Shown: one piece after another, positions 13,901 through 28,037 of the stretch
How the letters are laid out: each line of letters opens with the position of its first letter
Position numbering within the stretch: the first letter of the stretch is position 1
Source: Oscheius tipulae
Lineage: Eukaryota; Nematoda; Chromadorea; Rhabditida; Rhabditidae
Direction of reading: 5' to 3'
Assembly: GCA_037178975.1 (NCBI GenBank)
Contig: JASJZH010000006.1
Coordinates: 1,364,001-1,428,000, forward strand
Length of the DNA stretch: 64,000 nucleotides
Notes under the pieces: generated by a model
What the model was told of the DNA's origin: nothing
The model's database searches: none
Seen by the model: the letters and a program-made list of their open reading frames with translations, nothing else
Position numbers and translations under genes: made by a program

Positions 13901-14951
13901 CGCATCTGTTGCTCACTCTTACGCATCCTGTTTTTCTTCAAAACATGACATGTTCTTGTTATAATTTCACCTCCCACCTATTAAAATCCGATCTCAAAGA
14001 GCATCCAGTTTCCAAGAAAGGAAAGTGCTGAACGCTTGAGACTCATCCCACTCAGTTGCACAAATATTTTCTTACTTTTGCATACCTTCAGCTGACCTTC
14101 CTGGATCACCCGTAGTGTGCGTCTTGTTGTGTGGAAGAGAGCAAAAGATCCAGCCTTTCAAGGTATCAGAGAACCCAGTCAATTTTGGGTGCTAGACGAA
14201 GACCAAACATCGCTCTACTACTTAGGCTGCAAATCCCCTGACAAGGACGGACAGTTTTCGCAGAAAAACGAAAGAACAAGTCTAGCAGATCGTGGACCCC
14301 TCTTACAAGTTTTCTCGTCTTCTTTGATGCGCGGTGGGTAAAATCTTCCTCTTTCTGACGGGTAAGAATATTTTTACGAGTAGAAACTAGGAACTGATAG
14401 CATATTTAGAATGAACGTGTGAACGATCCCTGACTAATTATGCTCAAAGATCTGCGAAATAGGAAGAAAACAATTACAAATTTTGAAATGAATGGCAGAA
14501 GGAGGATTTGCAACCTTAGTTTGAATACTTTCACTAAGATAGCTGCTCTCAATTTTCGTACTTATACTATTTTGAAACTTCAAACGAACTGTTCAGGTTT
14601 TCTGCATGAATGTAAGTAGTGAAACGAAACAGCTAAGGACTGATTGTGAAACTTTCGAAAACAGACGATCTACGAACCTGAAGGACATAAGAATTCTTTC
14701 CTTTCAGGTCTAAAAAGAAATCAGCTGGTTTTCATAATTTCATTTTTTGTTTCTTATTATTTCTGCCAGCTGAAAATCGGTGAATGCTGAACTCTCAACT
14801 TCGCTTATCTGTATAATGTTCTTCCCTTCTTTCTCTTGGTGTACTGTTGTATTTCGGTCGAGATAATATTTTCCATTTGACCACTTTTCGTCCACTCTCG
14901 CTAAAAACACGATTTCAGTTGATAACGAGCATAAGCGAACAACAGATAAAG
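7916..14951. other. Long gene-poor interval
   Basis: Seven kilobases with no recognisable gene on either strand. All open frames are short and none resembles a known family or begins after a good acceptor and ends at a good donor. Sequence is moderately AT-rich with no obvious tandem array. It may be intergenic, regulatory DNA for the receptor gene downstream, or decayed repeats. Confidence 0.5.
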
Positions 14952-14972
14952 ATGGAGGAATACGAAGATTTG
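14952..14972 (+). CDS. Candidate distal first coding exon of the neuropeptide receptor gene
   Basis: A TTTCAG acceptor at about 14914-14919 is followed by 32 nt of leader, ATG and six codons (MEEYEDL), then a strong GTGAGT donor at 14973. Joined to the acceptor at 22888, the reading frame runs into AGC ATG AGA ATG and so adds MEEYEDLS in front of the receptor's own first Met. The implied intron is 7.9 kb, far longer than the 35-45 nt introns of neighbouring genes. This is an inference from splice signals and frame only; the exon could instead belong to an unrecognised gene or be chance. Confidence 0.35.
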
Positions 14973-17900
14973 GTGAGTATTTTTTTAAAGAATTGTATGG
15001 TTTCGTCCAAGTCTATACAGTGCAGAAATCGGTCTTGCGAGAAATTTATTTAGTAACTGTCGTTAAGAAGAGTTTTGAAGGGAAAGTGTGTTGCAGCTGT
15101 TATCCCGAAATGGAAACGGAAAGATAGGAAATACTGGGATAGGACGGTAAAGGTCTGCTTTTCTGATAACTCTTTCAAACAATTGTCAGGCTGTTGTCCT
15201 ACGACATCAGAGATTGCTCCAGATTTTTCCCGATTTCTGTTGTTCAAATAACTTTATGTTATATGGTAGATACCGGCAAACATTCCCATCACTTCTGCCC
15301 AAGTGAACACATGCTCTTAGACATTGTTTATGTGCCATTCTGTCAGTATGATGGCGAGGCTCCTGTCGTGCGTGTCTTAAAACCGCTATCTCTCTCGTAA
15401 AAGGTTATGGGACTCCTCCCTCCGGAAGCTCTTAGTTTGGTCTGTTTCTCTTAGCCTCATCATCATGTCCGCTTCTATTCTCCCTTACATCCGATAAGCG
15501 TGCGAAAGGACATTACTCTTTGACTGGGAAAGTTCACTTTGGTGCTGCCGGAACATTTGAGTCCATTCTTTTCGCAAAAAACAGGGCACTTAGACCTGGA
15601 GTCCCAGGTAAGGACAATTGTCTTTGTCCGTGACGAGAGAGCAATTAAGAGATTGGCGCCACCTACCAGCCAAGAGTCTAGAGTTAATTTCCAACTTTTG
15701 GACATTTTTTGCTGTAGTTCCTAACAGCATGTGGAAACTCAATGTGTGCCTCCTGATATTTAAAGGGACTTACAAGTTTTCCGTCTATTCTAGTACGTTG
15801 AAAGCAATGAGAAGACATGTAATCATGAACGTGTTTAAAAATATCCACCTGATTTGACAAGTTTAAGAACGTCGTAGAAAAATGTCAGAATTCGGATCTT
15901 TTGGGCTATTTAGGAACTTAAATTTGCAGTAAACTGACAGACTTGTTGTATTTGCTATTGCAAAGAATTGTCAAATCATAGTTAAATGCATATCACTTTC
16001 CGAATCATGGAACAGTTAAGTTGATTCCCACTACCTATTCCAATGAAAAACTTTCCGAGCTTTCACTTTCACAGACTTGTGTTAATCACCAATTTCCTCA
16101 TTCCCCTCTTTTTGTGAATGTTTCACAAGCCTTTCTTTCAATTTCATTGGTAATTGACGTATTTCTGGAAACATCGGATGGTTGTTGAATTGTTTTTGCG
16201 AAAATACAGTGTGATCTTCCAATTAATGTGATGTATGAGGGGGTGGTAGTCACCTTTTAATGACGGCAGGAAAAGCTAATTCACGCGAGATATTTTCGAC
16301 TTTTCCGCTACGTGATTTTCATACAAACAGCAGAGCATACTCAAAATTGTTCAGAGCAGTTTCGTTCCACCTGTCAATGTTTTCCGCTTAAATTCTAAAA
16401 TTGGAATTGAAAGCGCGTAAAACTTGCTTCGAAAGCGTTCTAAGCTATCAAATTTTCTCAATATTGTGCGCACGCGGGACTAGAGTTTGCCCTAAGTTGT
16501 GATGATTTTCAGTTCGTCACATAAAGAGATTAGTATCGTTACTCATCATACCGTTTGGTTCAAGATGGATTGCAAAGATTGAAGACTCAGTCACACTTTT
16601 GAAAAAATGACCCTAATTTTTTTGAACGCCGTCCAGTCACGTACGCCCAGTTTTGTGATTGCAACACGGATGCGTTAAAATTTCAAAATCATTTTTCTCG
16701 AAAACAAAAAATGTTCACACATTACGCTTCCATACTTTATTAATCAGATTTCTTAGTTATTCATTCTTCCAGCCGTTGCGTATCAGCTAGTTATCACACA
16801 AGGAACGTCGGAAACTTTCAAAATCCAGTCATCCGATTCTCATGCTTTTAATTAGTTACAGTACATGGAGTCTAGCTCGAACTTTTTTCGGTCAACCACA
16901 CTGTCTGTTTTCCGACTCCGACAATCCTCATTCACTTTCTCTCTAACCACTGAACAGGAAGAGAGACTCTTTTTACTGACGGGGGGTCATATTAGCCAAT
17001 TAGAGTACCACTGATAACTCTTCCTGTTACTCGAATCAGGTTTGGAAACTGAGAACAGCGTAGGCAACGGCAACTTTGCACTCAGCAAAGTTTGAAGATT
17101 AATAGGTTGCCGATAAGTGAATTGGTAGGGAGAAGAAGAAGGTAATTGGAAGGATAAGTAGATTTCCTTATCACTGCTGGAACTGCTCCGGTGTCAGGTA
17201 GGTTTGTTTAGGAACAAAGAAAACACATTTCGTCGTGCTTCTTTTGGTTTGAAGAAAAGTACAAGTCACGATCTGAAACTTACCAACACCGGAAACCTAC
17301 GTGAACTGTCACTTGATGCGCTAAGTCGGGTTCTCTCCTGGAGAGCTTTGTCAAGTAACAATTGTAAAAATCTTTGCACCAAGTGAAAAGAAACTATAGT
17401 TATTCCATTGAAGATAACTCCTTTTGAAACATGTGTCGCCGTGTTTTTCCTGCAGTTCCCCTGTTATTGTTTCCGTTTCAAGGAGTAGCCACTGGGTAAA
17501 CAGCTCCAGACGTTCGACCGCTTTTCCCACGAACCACACATTAACATATGACCTGTTTTCGACTTTCCGAAGAGGTCCAATTCGCTGGAGCTCGGGCTGT
17601 TTATATCCTGCCGTTACCAAATCTATCCGCAGGACTTTCCATTTGGGGCCACGTTTCTGATGACTCTTGCAAATCCTACTGTGTTGACAGGCTCGCGGAT
17701 CAAAAAAATTGGCCTCTAGGACCACGTGTGGTTCTTGTTTTCGAGCCGCCAGTGCTCTCATCTACATAAAGCTGTTAGACGGAACTGCTTAGCAGCTCCG
17801 AATTATACGACTCCCTCATGACCTTGTTAGCATTGATCATGACGATCTTGAGTGCTCTGTGTAATTAACTCGAAAAACCTTTGAAGAACTAGAATTGCAT

Positions 17901-20900
17901 TCTTTCAAACATTACAGAGACAGAGACAAAACAGTTCTGAAACCGAATTAAAATAGCACCACCTGAAGCCCATTTCAGCCTAATGAGTTTACAGACTCGG
18001 AAACATATTTCCGGGCTTCGTGTGTTTTCACGGAAGGTCTCTTTAGCAATGTTTTTCCCTGTTTGAGAACTGACTACCGTACCCGCAGCTCTTTTTATAG
18101 CCAGTTTGCAGTATTAATTTTTCAGCTGTGACAGCGTGTTGTGATTGCTTATTGCGCGAATTATTTACATGATATTAAAGGATTCATCAAAGCTTCTTAT
18201 CTGTAAGTGATAACAAGATCTCGCGTTTTTCTGGCCAATATTGCTGTGTCGTAGGTGCTAGCTGAACGTAGTTTGCTTACTCCTAGAGGAGATATCCTAC
18301 AGTTTTTGCGTTGTGCAAAATATTGTAAATTGTTTGACCAACAAAACATTTAGCACTTTGTATCACAGAAAACTGAACAACTTGTTTACTTTGTAAATCT
18401 TTTAAGCCAATTTAAAGTCATTCAAAAGTCTAGATATGACCTCAATAATCTTTATCAGGGACTAGTTTTGAAGGTCGTCTACACTTTGTCTGCCTACTGA
18501 CCAAAAGACGAGAGGCGAAACATAATCCGAACCTCGTGGAGCCTTCTCCCCACCTTTTTCACACGTAAACAGCCACAATTCATAATTCAAGACCGTTCCT
18601 TTCGCTTTTTGGCGTGGCACCGCGAGTACTTACGTTTCTAGTCACATGTTTTCTCCTTTAGACGTTATTAGAGGTCCCCAGAGTGGCTTTTCATTAGCCA
18701 ATGTTTTCGAGAAGCAGTTCCTCAATGATGCAAGGCCAATTGTCACCGAGGTTCAGACAGAGAACAAAGTGTTACTCAGTCCATCGTAACCAGACAGACT
18801 TGTCCTTGATACTTGCTCATTGGGATGAATTAAAAATAATGGCCGCGTCTCGCTTCGAGAGTCACATATGATGAGCGGCTTTCCTTTCCGTAATTGGTGG
18901 TTCCTAGTAGTTTTTGGAGTTCAAAAAACTGATACTCCTTGATAGTGAATCATTGTTTTCTCACCAAAAACAGAAAAAAGAAAAGCGACCGTTTAATTTG
19001 AAATCCCCTTCTCTACCACTGGCCTAACGATCCGCTCTGGCGCTCTTTCATTGGACTGTACGTAGGGACGCCATTTCTGACACCTTCTCACACCTAAATT
19101 TGACGCAAATTCTCTATTAGAAAACCAATCGATCTGTTCAGAACGTTTCCTTTGATTCTCGGTGTTGTTTTTTCACCATCGCCCTTTATTCTTAGTCCAC
19201 CCACCTTAGACTCATTTTCTCATCAAATGAATGTCAGATAATGTTTTTTACCTACCTTCTCAGTGTTTTGGTTTCGGCCGTAGCACATTGCTCTCTTTAC
19301 GATGGGCTCAAGTGTTTCTAAGTGACACCCACCTTGCTCTCTCCCTATTTGTCTCGAGGTGACAACATAAACGAGGACGCGCGGACAGTGTATAGCCGAA
19401 AATAAACAGTCACCCCCTTTGGGCTCATTTTCTGGGAAAAAGTGTTCACCTACACGGACTACTCTCTGATCATTAAGGATTCTTGGTCAGTCCCGGCTGT
19501 CTTTTATATCCGGGGATAAACAGCCACGAAAAGGATCGTGTTACCTTACGTTTTCTTCTCGTCATGCTTTTCTCTTTTGTTGCGCGAATGTAAGAAAATA
19601 AAAAGGTTCAACTATTGTGCAAAGGAACGCAATCTTCTAAGAAGCCGACGCGTGTTTATTTCCTTTTCCGGTAAATACGTCTGCAAGGAGAGCTATTTCA
19701 GATGGGGAGGTGTCCATACTACGAAAAACAAGCAAATAAGTCTGAAATCCCTGTTGGTCTCTTTAGAGACAAACTTTGCTTTATTCTAAACCGCTATTAG
19801 TTTTCAACTTACATGTTTTTGCACCGTTCATAATATGCAGAAGAGACACTCATGGGTCCTCTATTTTGACTTCCTACGGTGATTTTGGTAATCTATCTAT
19901 TCTCAGTTGATCTGCTAAGTCTAAACCCACAAACAAAAACTTATTATATTACAGCTAGGTTACCACAGAATTGTTTTGGTTTTAAACATATCCATAGATT
20001 TGAGAGCAACCTGAAAATTCTTTTGTATGTGATTTTTCTATTTCGTTTGTTTCCAAAACAGTTTTAAAACATAAACAAAACTCAAATTACCTTGTCTCGA
20101 AAAACAATAACTTCTCAGGTTCCTCAGTGACCTCACAACACGTGGAAAAAAACAGCTGTTCTTATCGGATCCTCCGCCAATAGGTATGCATGGCTTCCCT
20201 GGTTTACACTTCCTAGAACAACCGCCCAGGGTCATTTCATCGCGTTCTTTTGTTGCCTTTTTCACAGAACTGAAACTCGCGTGACTGTTCTCTAGAGTTA
20301 GCAGTCTGCATAGCTCCAGAAATCTGTCATAAATGTTTTATAACTGTCTCTTTATAGAGCACAACATCCGTCTAAGCGAAAAAAGTTGCTCTCTCAAGGT
20401 CACGTCTTTTCAACGTCACGATATGAGAGAAGCCAGCCATAAAATCATTGCCTTATGTCTGATGACACTTTTTTAAAATCTGATAGATCCCTCATTCGAA
20501 GTCCAACTCCGAAGTTTAAAGTTATGTTACCACTTCACTGCTGAATGATCCGGATGAATGACGTTTAGAAAATATTTCTTGCGATGACTCACTTATCCAG
20601 TTACCTGTTTTTTTCTTGATTGAAAATGGACCACTGATTTATTTCTTGCTAGTTTTTATGTTTGCGCACGCCAGCTTGAATAAATCAGGAGTGATTAATT
20701 TTTTGACTCCGAGGTCGGAAAACTGAATCACACTATGTATTCGCATCTTCTATTGAGTACGTAGAGTTGTTTCTCGGCTTACTAAACATGTCCACTACCT
20801 CACCGCTTCACAGTTGTATCTGTGGCTCTAACTGTCTTCGACATTAACACAGAAGGGTCAAACACTGTCAACGGTCTAGATAAGAGAACAGTTATGCTAA

Positions 20901-22888
20901 TAACTCTGCAACTGGCTCGACAGCATAAAGAAGCTGAGAAACATAGGTTAGACTGGAAAAAGCAAGCTATCTAGTTCAAAATGTTTAAAATGACAACACG
21001 GTTAACTTATTATGAAATAGTGCATCCTGTTTAAAATTAGTTCCTCGGAAGCCTTACGGCAATCCCAATCTTGTGGGTGTTGAACGTCTGTATACATTCT
21101 ACTTTAGTCCTTGATCGTGACTATATATCAGTTGGTCTTCTGTTAAATGTACATAATGTGATAGACTTCTAGTTACATTCTTTTGACGGCATCGTTTTTT
21201 GCCAAGATTGATAGACTTACGCCTTTCGGCCACCTGTCAGTCAAGAAAAACTAGCCCCGTAATAGAATTTCCGGTCTCTTAATCTTCAGGAGGTCCGAGT
21301 TTTTATCTTTCACTTTTCTCACGATTCACTTTTCATTAGCTTTTGAGCTTTTGACAAAGAACTATGTACTTTTTCAATAGTAGGAAACACATGATCGCAA
21401 TTAGGCAGCGCGAAGATGGTCCAATTAGACAAAATAGAATCATACTATTTTTTCGCTGGCTGTGTAAATGATTCGTTCTCCACTCTGTACCTGGAGTTGT
21501 CTGTACCGATTAACCTTTACGTCAACGATAAAATAAATCTCGTTTTGTTTCCCGTTCCGCTGATTGGAAATAATGGAATAAGGGCGGGACAAATTATAAA
21601 GATGTAGCTTTTGAAAGTCTGTCTGTGCAAGTTTGTTATCCGTTTCCTACCGGTCTGAATATCTCAAATGGATCATTTTAAGCCCTTTTCTGTCGTTTCC
21701 TGCATACTTTTACGTCTTTTTCGGTGTTCCAAAAAACAATACTTCCCCTCCAAAGCTGCATCATTTCAGGAGTTTGTATCCAGAGCAATGCTATTTGCAC
21801 AGATCTGCCTTCATCGCTGCTAGATCAGTCTCAATATGTGTCACCCTGTGTAGCTGATCCGAACGTTTAAAGTGTTGTCACTGCTCTTTCGTCCCCATAA
21901 TGGGCACATTTGAATCCCACAGAGAATTCTGGGAGGGTACAGCCCGATTTTCGAGCTTCTTCTCTTGAATTTTTAAGTGTGAACCCGCCCTGAAATGACG
22001 AGAGAGAGAGAGAGAGTTCCTCAATTTTGACGTTCCATCCCTTCCGATCAGGAAGAGATTTTCGGGAGGGGCGACATTCGTCCTTTTGTCTTCACACTCC
22101 CACTCAATTTGTCCTAAGCTAGATCTGAATCAAGCGTGCAATCTGAGAGAATTCCAGGTCTGTTGTGGCTCTTATTCAAAACTATATTCACAAATTCAAT
22201 TAATACTTAAGTTTTGCCGTCTCAACTTTGGAGAAACGGGGCTAAATCAGAATATTTTCGGGCGAGATTGCTGCCGATGCTACTGGACCTTTTAGAAGTG
22301 AGGTTCTGCAAAACTCGAAGTTTTCTGAGGAAATCTCTAGGAAGTAGAGAGGTCGCACTTAACTATCAAATGTGTTTTTTGGGTATTCGTTACTTTCCTA
22401 CAGCACTTTGATCTTTAGGGCAAGTTTTCTAACAGGGGAGTTGCAAAATAGTCTGGTGTCATCTTGTCCAGACACACTCTCATAGCGGAATAGAATTCCC
22501 TCCTCTCTCTTTTTGCCTAACACCCTGAGGTCACAATAGCATTTGCGTTCTTCTCTTCCTCTTTGCTCTGAACACTGCTCCTCTGCCAAACTCCACCCAA
22601 GTCACTATTGTTTTTCCCTGGCCTTCAAGCTCCCAAGACCGACCATTTTCTCTCACAACCACCTGCATTATTCATCTTCTGTAAATGCTCTCTTGTTGCG
22701 CAACCGGCCTCATAAAAGATGCAAAGACAAAATTTTGCAGCTGCCTCACCCTCGTTCACTTCAAGATCAGACTATCGTCTAAAGAGAGTGTGGGATAGGC
22801 TTGGACGAAATTAAACATACAAGTGGACACAGAGATGGAGAAAATGCTAGTTTTTTTGTGGGACTAGAAGTAACTTTGGGGTTTTCAG
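14973..22888. other. Gene-poor interval, possibly a 7.9-kb first intron
   Basis: No recognisable exon on either strand. Contents are AT-rich unique-looking sequence and a short (AG)n tract near 22000. If the small exon at 14952 is real this is an intron; otherwise it is the upstream regulatory region of the receptor. Confidence 0.45.
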
Positions 22889-22891
22889 AGC

Positions 22892-25566
22892 ATGAGAATG
22901 GATGTGGAGAATCTTGATAAGTACTGTCCAAGAGGATTGGACAGCAACAAAGTCGCCCGTGAGGTATTTGTCAATGCAGCCTTCAACGACACATGTCTAG
23001 AGGTAAGCTTCAGAACTTGTAGGAAACAAAACGAAAACGTTTCAACAAAAAAAATTTTAGTTCTAACTTTTCGAGCTCTCGCATTTGAACGTTTTTGAGA
23101 TGCTTTTCCAAACAATACACATATGATGACATTATTAGCGATTTTTGAAGTCTTTGCCAATTGCACCAATTGAATACAATTATTTTATTCCCTGAAAGCA
23201 GATGTTCAAACATTTCCGTTGTGTAGATGCGGATGGTTATGAAAATTCAAAGCTCAAAAGGGAATCTTAAAAAAATGTTTGCAGAACTTTTTCGACCAAC
23301 TGCACGCATCGCTTCGACGCTACAGTGAATGGGAAGAATACCTTTATACGAGTATTTACATTGTGATCTCATTTTTGGCCGTTATCGGCAATGGATTGGT
23401 GAGTTCTGCGCTTGAAATTTTCAAAAAATCAATTTAGGTGATATTGGCAGTCATTCGGAAAAAAGCAATGCAAACAAACAGAAACGTGTTGATTTTGAAC
23501 CTTGCAGTCTCAAATTTGGTGAGTCTTTTTCTCCAAAGTAAGTACATGAAACTTCCAGATCCTTGCCTTCATAAACATTCCCTTCCTCTGGTTACCCACT
23601 ATCGACTTTGAATTTCCATATTCCCGGTTTTTCTGCAAATTCGCCAACGGGTTCCCTGGCAGCAACATCTATTGCTCAACGTTGACCATCTGTGTGATGG
23701 CTGTTGACAGGTTGATAGATGCAAAGAGTTGGATAACGCTTCTTTTTTAGATACTATTCGGTGAAGAGAATGAAGGCGCAAGCTAGCAGAAAACAGTGTT
23801 TCAACACGATACTTATCTCTTTGGGTATCTGGGCATTTTCCCTCCTACTCTCAGTTCCACTGCTTGTATATTATGACACTTCCATGCTCTACGTGGCCAA
23901 GGTTAGTTACTCAAATGATAAGAGATATAAAACAGCAGGCTGGACCTTAATAACATTGTATCACCTTAGATTCTTTGCACATCTACAATGTTCTATTGCT
24001 GATTTTGCAGTAGGACGTTTCATGATAGTATACATTGTAACACACCAAAGAGTTAAAAAAGATACAAACCATACAGACGTTCTACCAGTTGACTCTTGAT
24101 ATGACTTTTGAATTCCTACTTTCTGTTGATTTAGTTCATCCTTTGTCGCCAATGACTCAGCTCCTCGCGAGACTAACTAATTACATTTCCTGTTCAATTA
24201 GTCTGCTTTTTCAAATAGTCTGAACTCGCAAAGTTGAATACCAAAATTTCAGGATGTTCATGTGATGGACGAGTTGGGAACATACAAGCTGAGAAGTTAC
24301 GGGTGGAGACAATGTCGACTAGCTCCGTCACACTCAAACCGCGGAATATTCTCGACACAAACGATCCAGGTTACCTAATCTTGAATCGCAATCGCAAAAC
24401 CCACTTTTTAGCTAACAACATCTTTTTTGCAAGTGATCTTCCTCTACATCGTTCCACTCTTTGTCTTGTCGATTTTCAACATGAAGCTGACGAGATTTTT
24501 ACGAATGAACTCGAACGCTGTTAACAGGAACAGAACTGTTGTGAAACGGGCCACAAGACCTGTAGAGGTAGGATGATATTTGATATATACTAACTCTATT
24601 TCAGAGCCCTATGTTTCCTCACAGGACTCCTTCTGTCAGCCAACGAACATCGCTGCAAGATAGTCCTGCCGATCGTAGAACCAGTAGGACAACTTCTCTG
24701 TTGTTTGCCATGGCTGGAAGCTACGCGGCTCTATGGCTACCCTTCACACTAATCTCCTTCTTGCTTGACCTGGATATTCTTTTTGATGTGAGTTCCCAAT
24801 GCAATAAGGACAACTCAAAAGTGTTTTGTAGCATGCCTACACACCAAAGAGTAGTTGGATTTGGCAGTTCTGACTATTCCCTGACGTTCAAGTTTTGTTT
24901 AATCTCAAAATGACTAAACGTTGCTCCTGAGATCAATTTCCTGATGGCCATTTTGACCCACACATTAAAAGTAGGAAAAATGTTCAAGCAAAAACTTGCT
25001 CCTTTGGAAGTGGTCATAACACCCTCATTATGTCATGGTGTCAAGTTCAACTGGTGTATTTTGGTCTTCACTCCCCTGCTTATGCTATTCTCTCGGGAAC
25101 CAAATTGAGTCAAAGAACGACGCACTATAGGGTAGTAAACACGAAGAGCCCGAACTGACGTGAGACAGGGTTCAAAACATCCATTTTCAGGAATCGTACG
25201 CGGCAGTGATTGAGAGAGTCGATCAGGTCTGTAAAATCGTTTCTATGCTCTCGATTTGTGTGAACCCGTTCCTTTACGGTTTCTTAAACACAAACTTCCG
25301 CCACGAATTTCGGGAAATCTACTGCACGTATATTCGCTGCATGGACAAGAACGAGATCCAGCGTGGACGAGGCTACGATGTTCCGTCAATTGTGGTTAAT
25401 TTGAGGTATTTTGACGTAAATACGACAATAAAATTCTAGTTTCAGATCCAGTTCTCTCCCTCTATTGGAGCCCAATGAAACTTCTATCGTTTCCATGGTT
25501 GGACAGAAGTTTCGCGGTTCAATGCAACGAATCAAAAGCACTCTTCTGAGTGACCACTCCCAGTAG
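22892..25566 (+). CDS. Neuropeptide receptor, rhodopsin-class GPCR (NPY/NPF-receptor-like, NPR type)
   Basis: Seven-transmembrane receptor for a peptide, at the plasma membrane. Ten exons: 22892..23002, 23285..23398, 23438..23518, 23559..23710, 23751..23901, 24253..24369, 24412..24567, 24605..24787, 25191..25405, 25446..25566; 466 residues with all frames joining. Class A landmarks: GNG in TM1, NLAVSN in TM2, an AVDRYYS (DRY) motif after TM3, [20 protein letters not shown] in TM5, WLPFTLISF in TM6, and [16 protein letters not shown] (the NPxxY position reads NPFLY) in TM7, which is typical of nematode NPR receptors. Asn-linked sites are present in the extracellular N-terminus (NDTC). The third intracellular loop is long and Ser/Arg-rich. 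The ligand cannot be predicted. A separate upstream exon at 14952 may extend the N-terminus by eight residues. Confidence 0.92.
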
Positions 25567-26702
25567 GTTTCAAAATGTTATCAGAAGTATCAATCTGGCT
25601 CAGATTGCTTGACAATGGGGACAACCGAGCTGAGGCAATAAGCAGCGACCGCATCGTGTTGGATGGGGAATCTGCACGGGATAGCTTCCTGTGACCTGAA
25701 ATTATGTACATTTCGTGTGTGTGATGTGGTTTTGATGATCTGTGTTTCTATCAAAATGAATGTTTTTAAAACAGTATATTTCGGGTCTACTTTTTGGTGG
25801 ATTAGTTAGAAGAGCATTGCATTAAATCAAAAAATAAATTAGGTTTCCCGTCTTTGAACTTTGAACTTCGTGAAAGTATCTTTGCCCCTGAACAGCAAGA
25901 AGTTTTCGAATGCGATCTTCCACACCTTTTTCGATATTTTGGAGAAAAGTATGGACGAGATCCGGCTTCGTGTATTTTCCTTTATGTCAAAGTGAAAATA
26001 CTTTAGTCGAGATTGATATCCAAGAGGTAGACTAGGAGTTTATTGCTTATTGTAGAAAAGCGGCTAAGGAGGAGTTGCGAAAGAAGAAGGAGCTTACACT
26101 TCTTCTGGCCTGACAGCAGATTCATACTTGTATCAAAAAACAACATGTCGCTCCCAGAAGCTAAACAGTTTTTGTAAGCATCCGTTATTTCAAAACTATT
26201 TATGTTACACAAAAAAAGGTGGATCCGGGAGAAGAAGTGTGAAGAACACCAATCTGCCCTCTGATAGACAAGCTCTTTCCAACGCCGTCGAGAAATCCAA
26301 GCCATTTCAATAGTCACAAAGATGTGGAGATTAGAAGACGTGCATTAAGCTACAAAATTGACCAGACGGGGAAAACTTAAACTTTTGAATCACAAAAGGA
26401 ACGAAGCTGATACTGTGCAGGGGGATAGAGTGAACAAAGTTCTATGGGATAAGGGTAATGGAAATACAGGCTTTACCACAAAATGCTGTGCAAAAAACAC
26501 AAAAAGTTTGATTACTGTTCCGACTCGTAAATCCAGGCAAGTGATTCAAATCGGCTGATATTCAAGGTCCGTGTTTCAAATAAATAGTATACACCGTTGT
26601 ATAATGAACTCGGTTACGGTATCTGAAGCCTTTTCTCATACAAGCAGCGTGTGCGCTACCAACTTGAGTTTATGATGTGACACTGAAATTGCAGACAAAA
26701 TC
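25567..26702. other. Intergenic region between convergent receptor genes
   Basis: Lies between the 3' ends of the NPR-type receptor (plus) and the SRX-like receptor (minus). Only short open frames occur; AATAAA-like motifs are near 25830. No gene is supported. Confidence 0.5.
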
Positions 26703-28037
26703 TTAACTTGTCGTTGCAGCAGCTCTGGAATTCTTCACTCTGGAAATTTTTCTCTGTTCCACGTAGCCGTTCAGTTGGAAAATACAGAGGACCAGTCTGT
26801 ATCTTTAGTTTATTAAAAAAACAACTGGCACGTACCCATCCATAGTGTGAGCTACGACAATGGTCATTGTCGTACATGCAAACAGTGTCCAACGCGTATT
26901 TGTAAGTTTCCGCAAAATGAGTATATTTACTTGATGAAAAACGAATATCAGTCCTTGAACAATGGCCTGGAACAGATTACATCAGAAGCCCACAATTGCA
27001 CTACCTGAATGAAAAATCTGATTTCTGCGTGTCTACAACGGATTTCTACTTCTGTAGATGGTGTATCGGTGCTCACCATTGTCAATCTATGGGTATACTG
27101 AAAAACCAATTCTAGTTAGAAGATCAGAGTCTTTAACAAAAATACATCAGCTTGCCTTGTGATGTTTTCGCAGAAAATATAGTGTTGTCAGGTCGAACAG
27201 TGTCATACATCCTAGTGATGTTAGTGTCTTGACCATGTTGATTAAAGTCATAATGCGAACCCATTCTAAGTCTCCGCTGTAGGACCATTGCCAAGTAGCA
27301 GGGTGATAGACATAGGAAAACGAGTCAACTAATAGACAGACTTTAAAATGTAGTTGAGACCATACCAAAAAAGTAAGGAACCATTTGACAGAAGGCCATG
27401 GACCAAATGATAGCGTTCATGATGATTGCACTTTTACGATTTCTTAGGTGTTTCTGAGAGTGGTGTTCTGTGAAGTTATAAAAGTTACCTTCAAGGGAAA
27501 CCTTATGGCTATGAACCGATCCACCGAAACAGCGACGTGAGAGAAGAAGAAAACTGCCCAAAATGGAGCAACAGCTATTCCAGGGACTTTGCCAAGGACA
27601 CTAGTAGAGAGAGACTCCAATTGGCTTAAGAATGTTGTTTACGAGCTGGCGAATCTTTTACAAAATTGTCATTGGAGCGACCCAACAGACAGATATGCAA
27701 CAAATCGCAAAATTCGAAATACAATGATTCATGCAGAGCTGACCAAAGTTGCTAGCCAGTACGGGATTATGTCCGACGATTACTGCTCCAATACTGTTAA
27801 CCACCATGCCGAGGGTTGCTACCTGAAAGTCAGTTCGAGTTAGATCAGAAATGTAAAGACTGACTCCACCGAAATCTTCAACTTCTGCCTTTTTTTTAAT
27901 TTTTTTAAATTTTAATTTATAAACAAAGTTTCAAGCAGTGACGTATTTGACTGGTTATAAAAATATGCAGAGAAACTTACGATCGCAACAGTGACACCAG
28001 CTACTACATCTGCATTAACAGCAGTTACGTTGCTCAT
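26703..28037 (-). CDS. Serpentine receptor, SRX-like chemoreceptor family
   Basis: Nematode-specific seven-transmembrane receptor, probably chemosensory. Eight exons on the minus strand: 27981..28037, 27662..27822, 27489..27600, 27366..27453, 27156..27328, 27005..27097, 26836..26966, 26703..26802; 304 residues. Family features: NPVLASNFGQLC and CWVAPM around TM2, VSVDRFIAIRFPLK after TM3, a FDLTTLYFLRKHHK stretch after TM5, and AEIRFFIQAIVQG leading into TM6. Intron 5 begins with GC (AAG followed by GCAAGC), a second GC-AG intron in the window; reading through it meets TGA after two codons. Start chosen as the Met just inside the exon after a TTTTCAG acceptor. Subfamily is inferred from motif memory, not from a search. 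Confidence 0.82.

Noticed and set aside
7916-22888. Numerous frames of 60-136 codons in the gene desert
   Set aside because: They lack family motifs, splice context and coding-like composition; some overlap each other on both strands.
27005-27097. Stop codon suggesting that the SRX-like gene is a pseudogene
   Set aside because: The TGA near 26985 falls in a 38-nt intron; splicing joins RFFIQ to AIVQG and the frame is intact.
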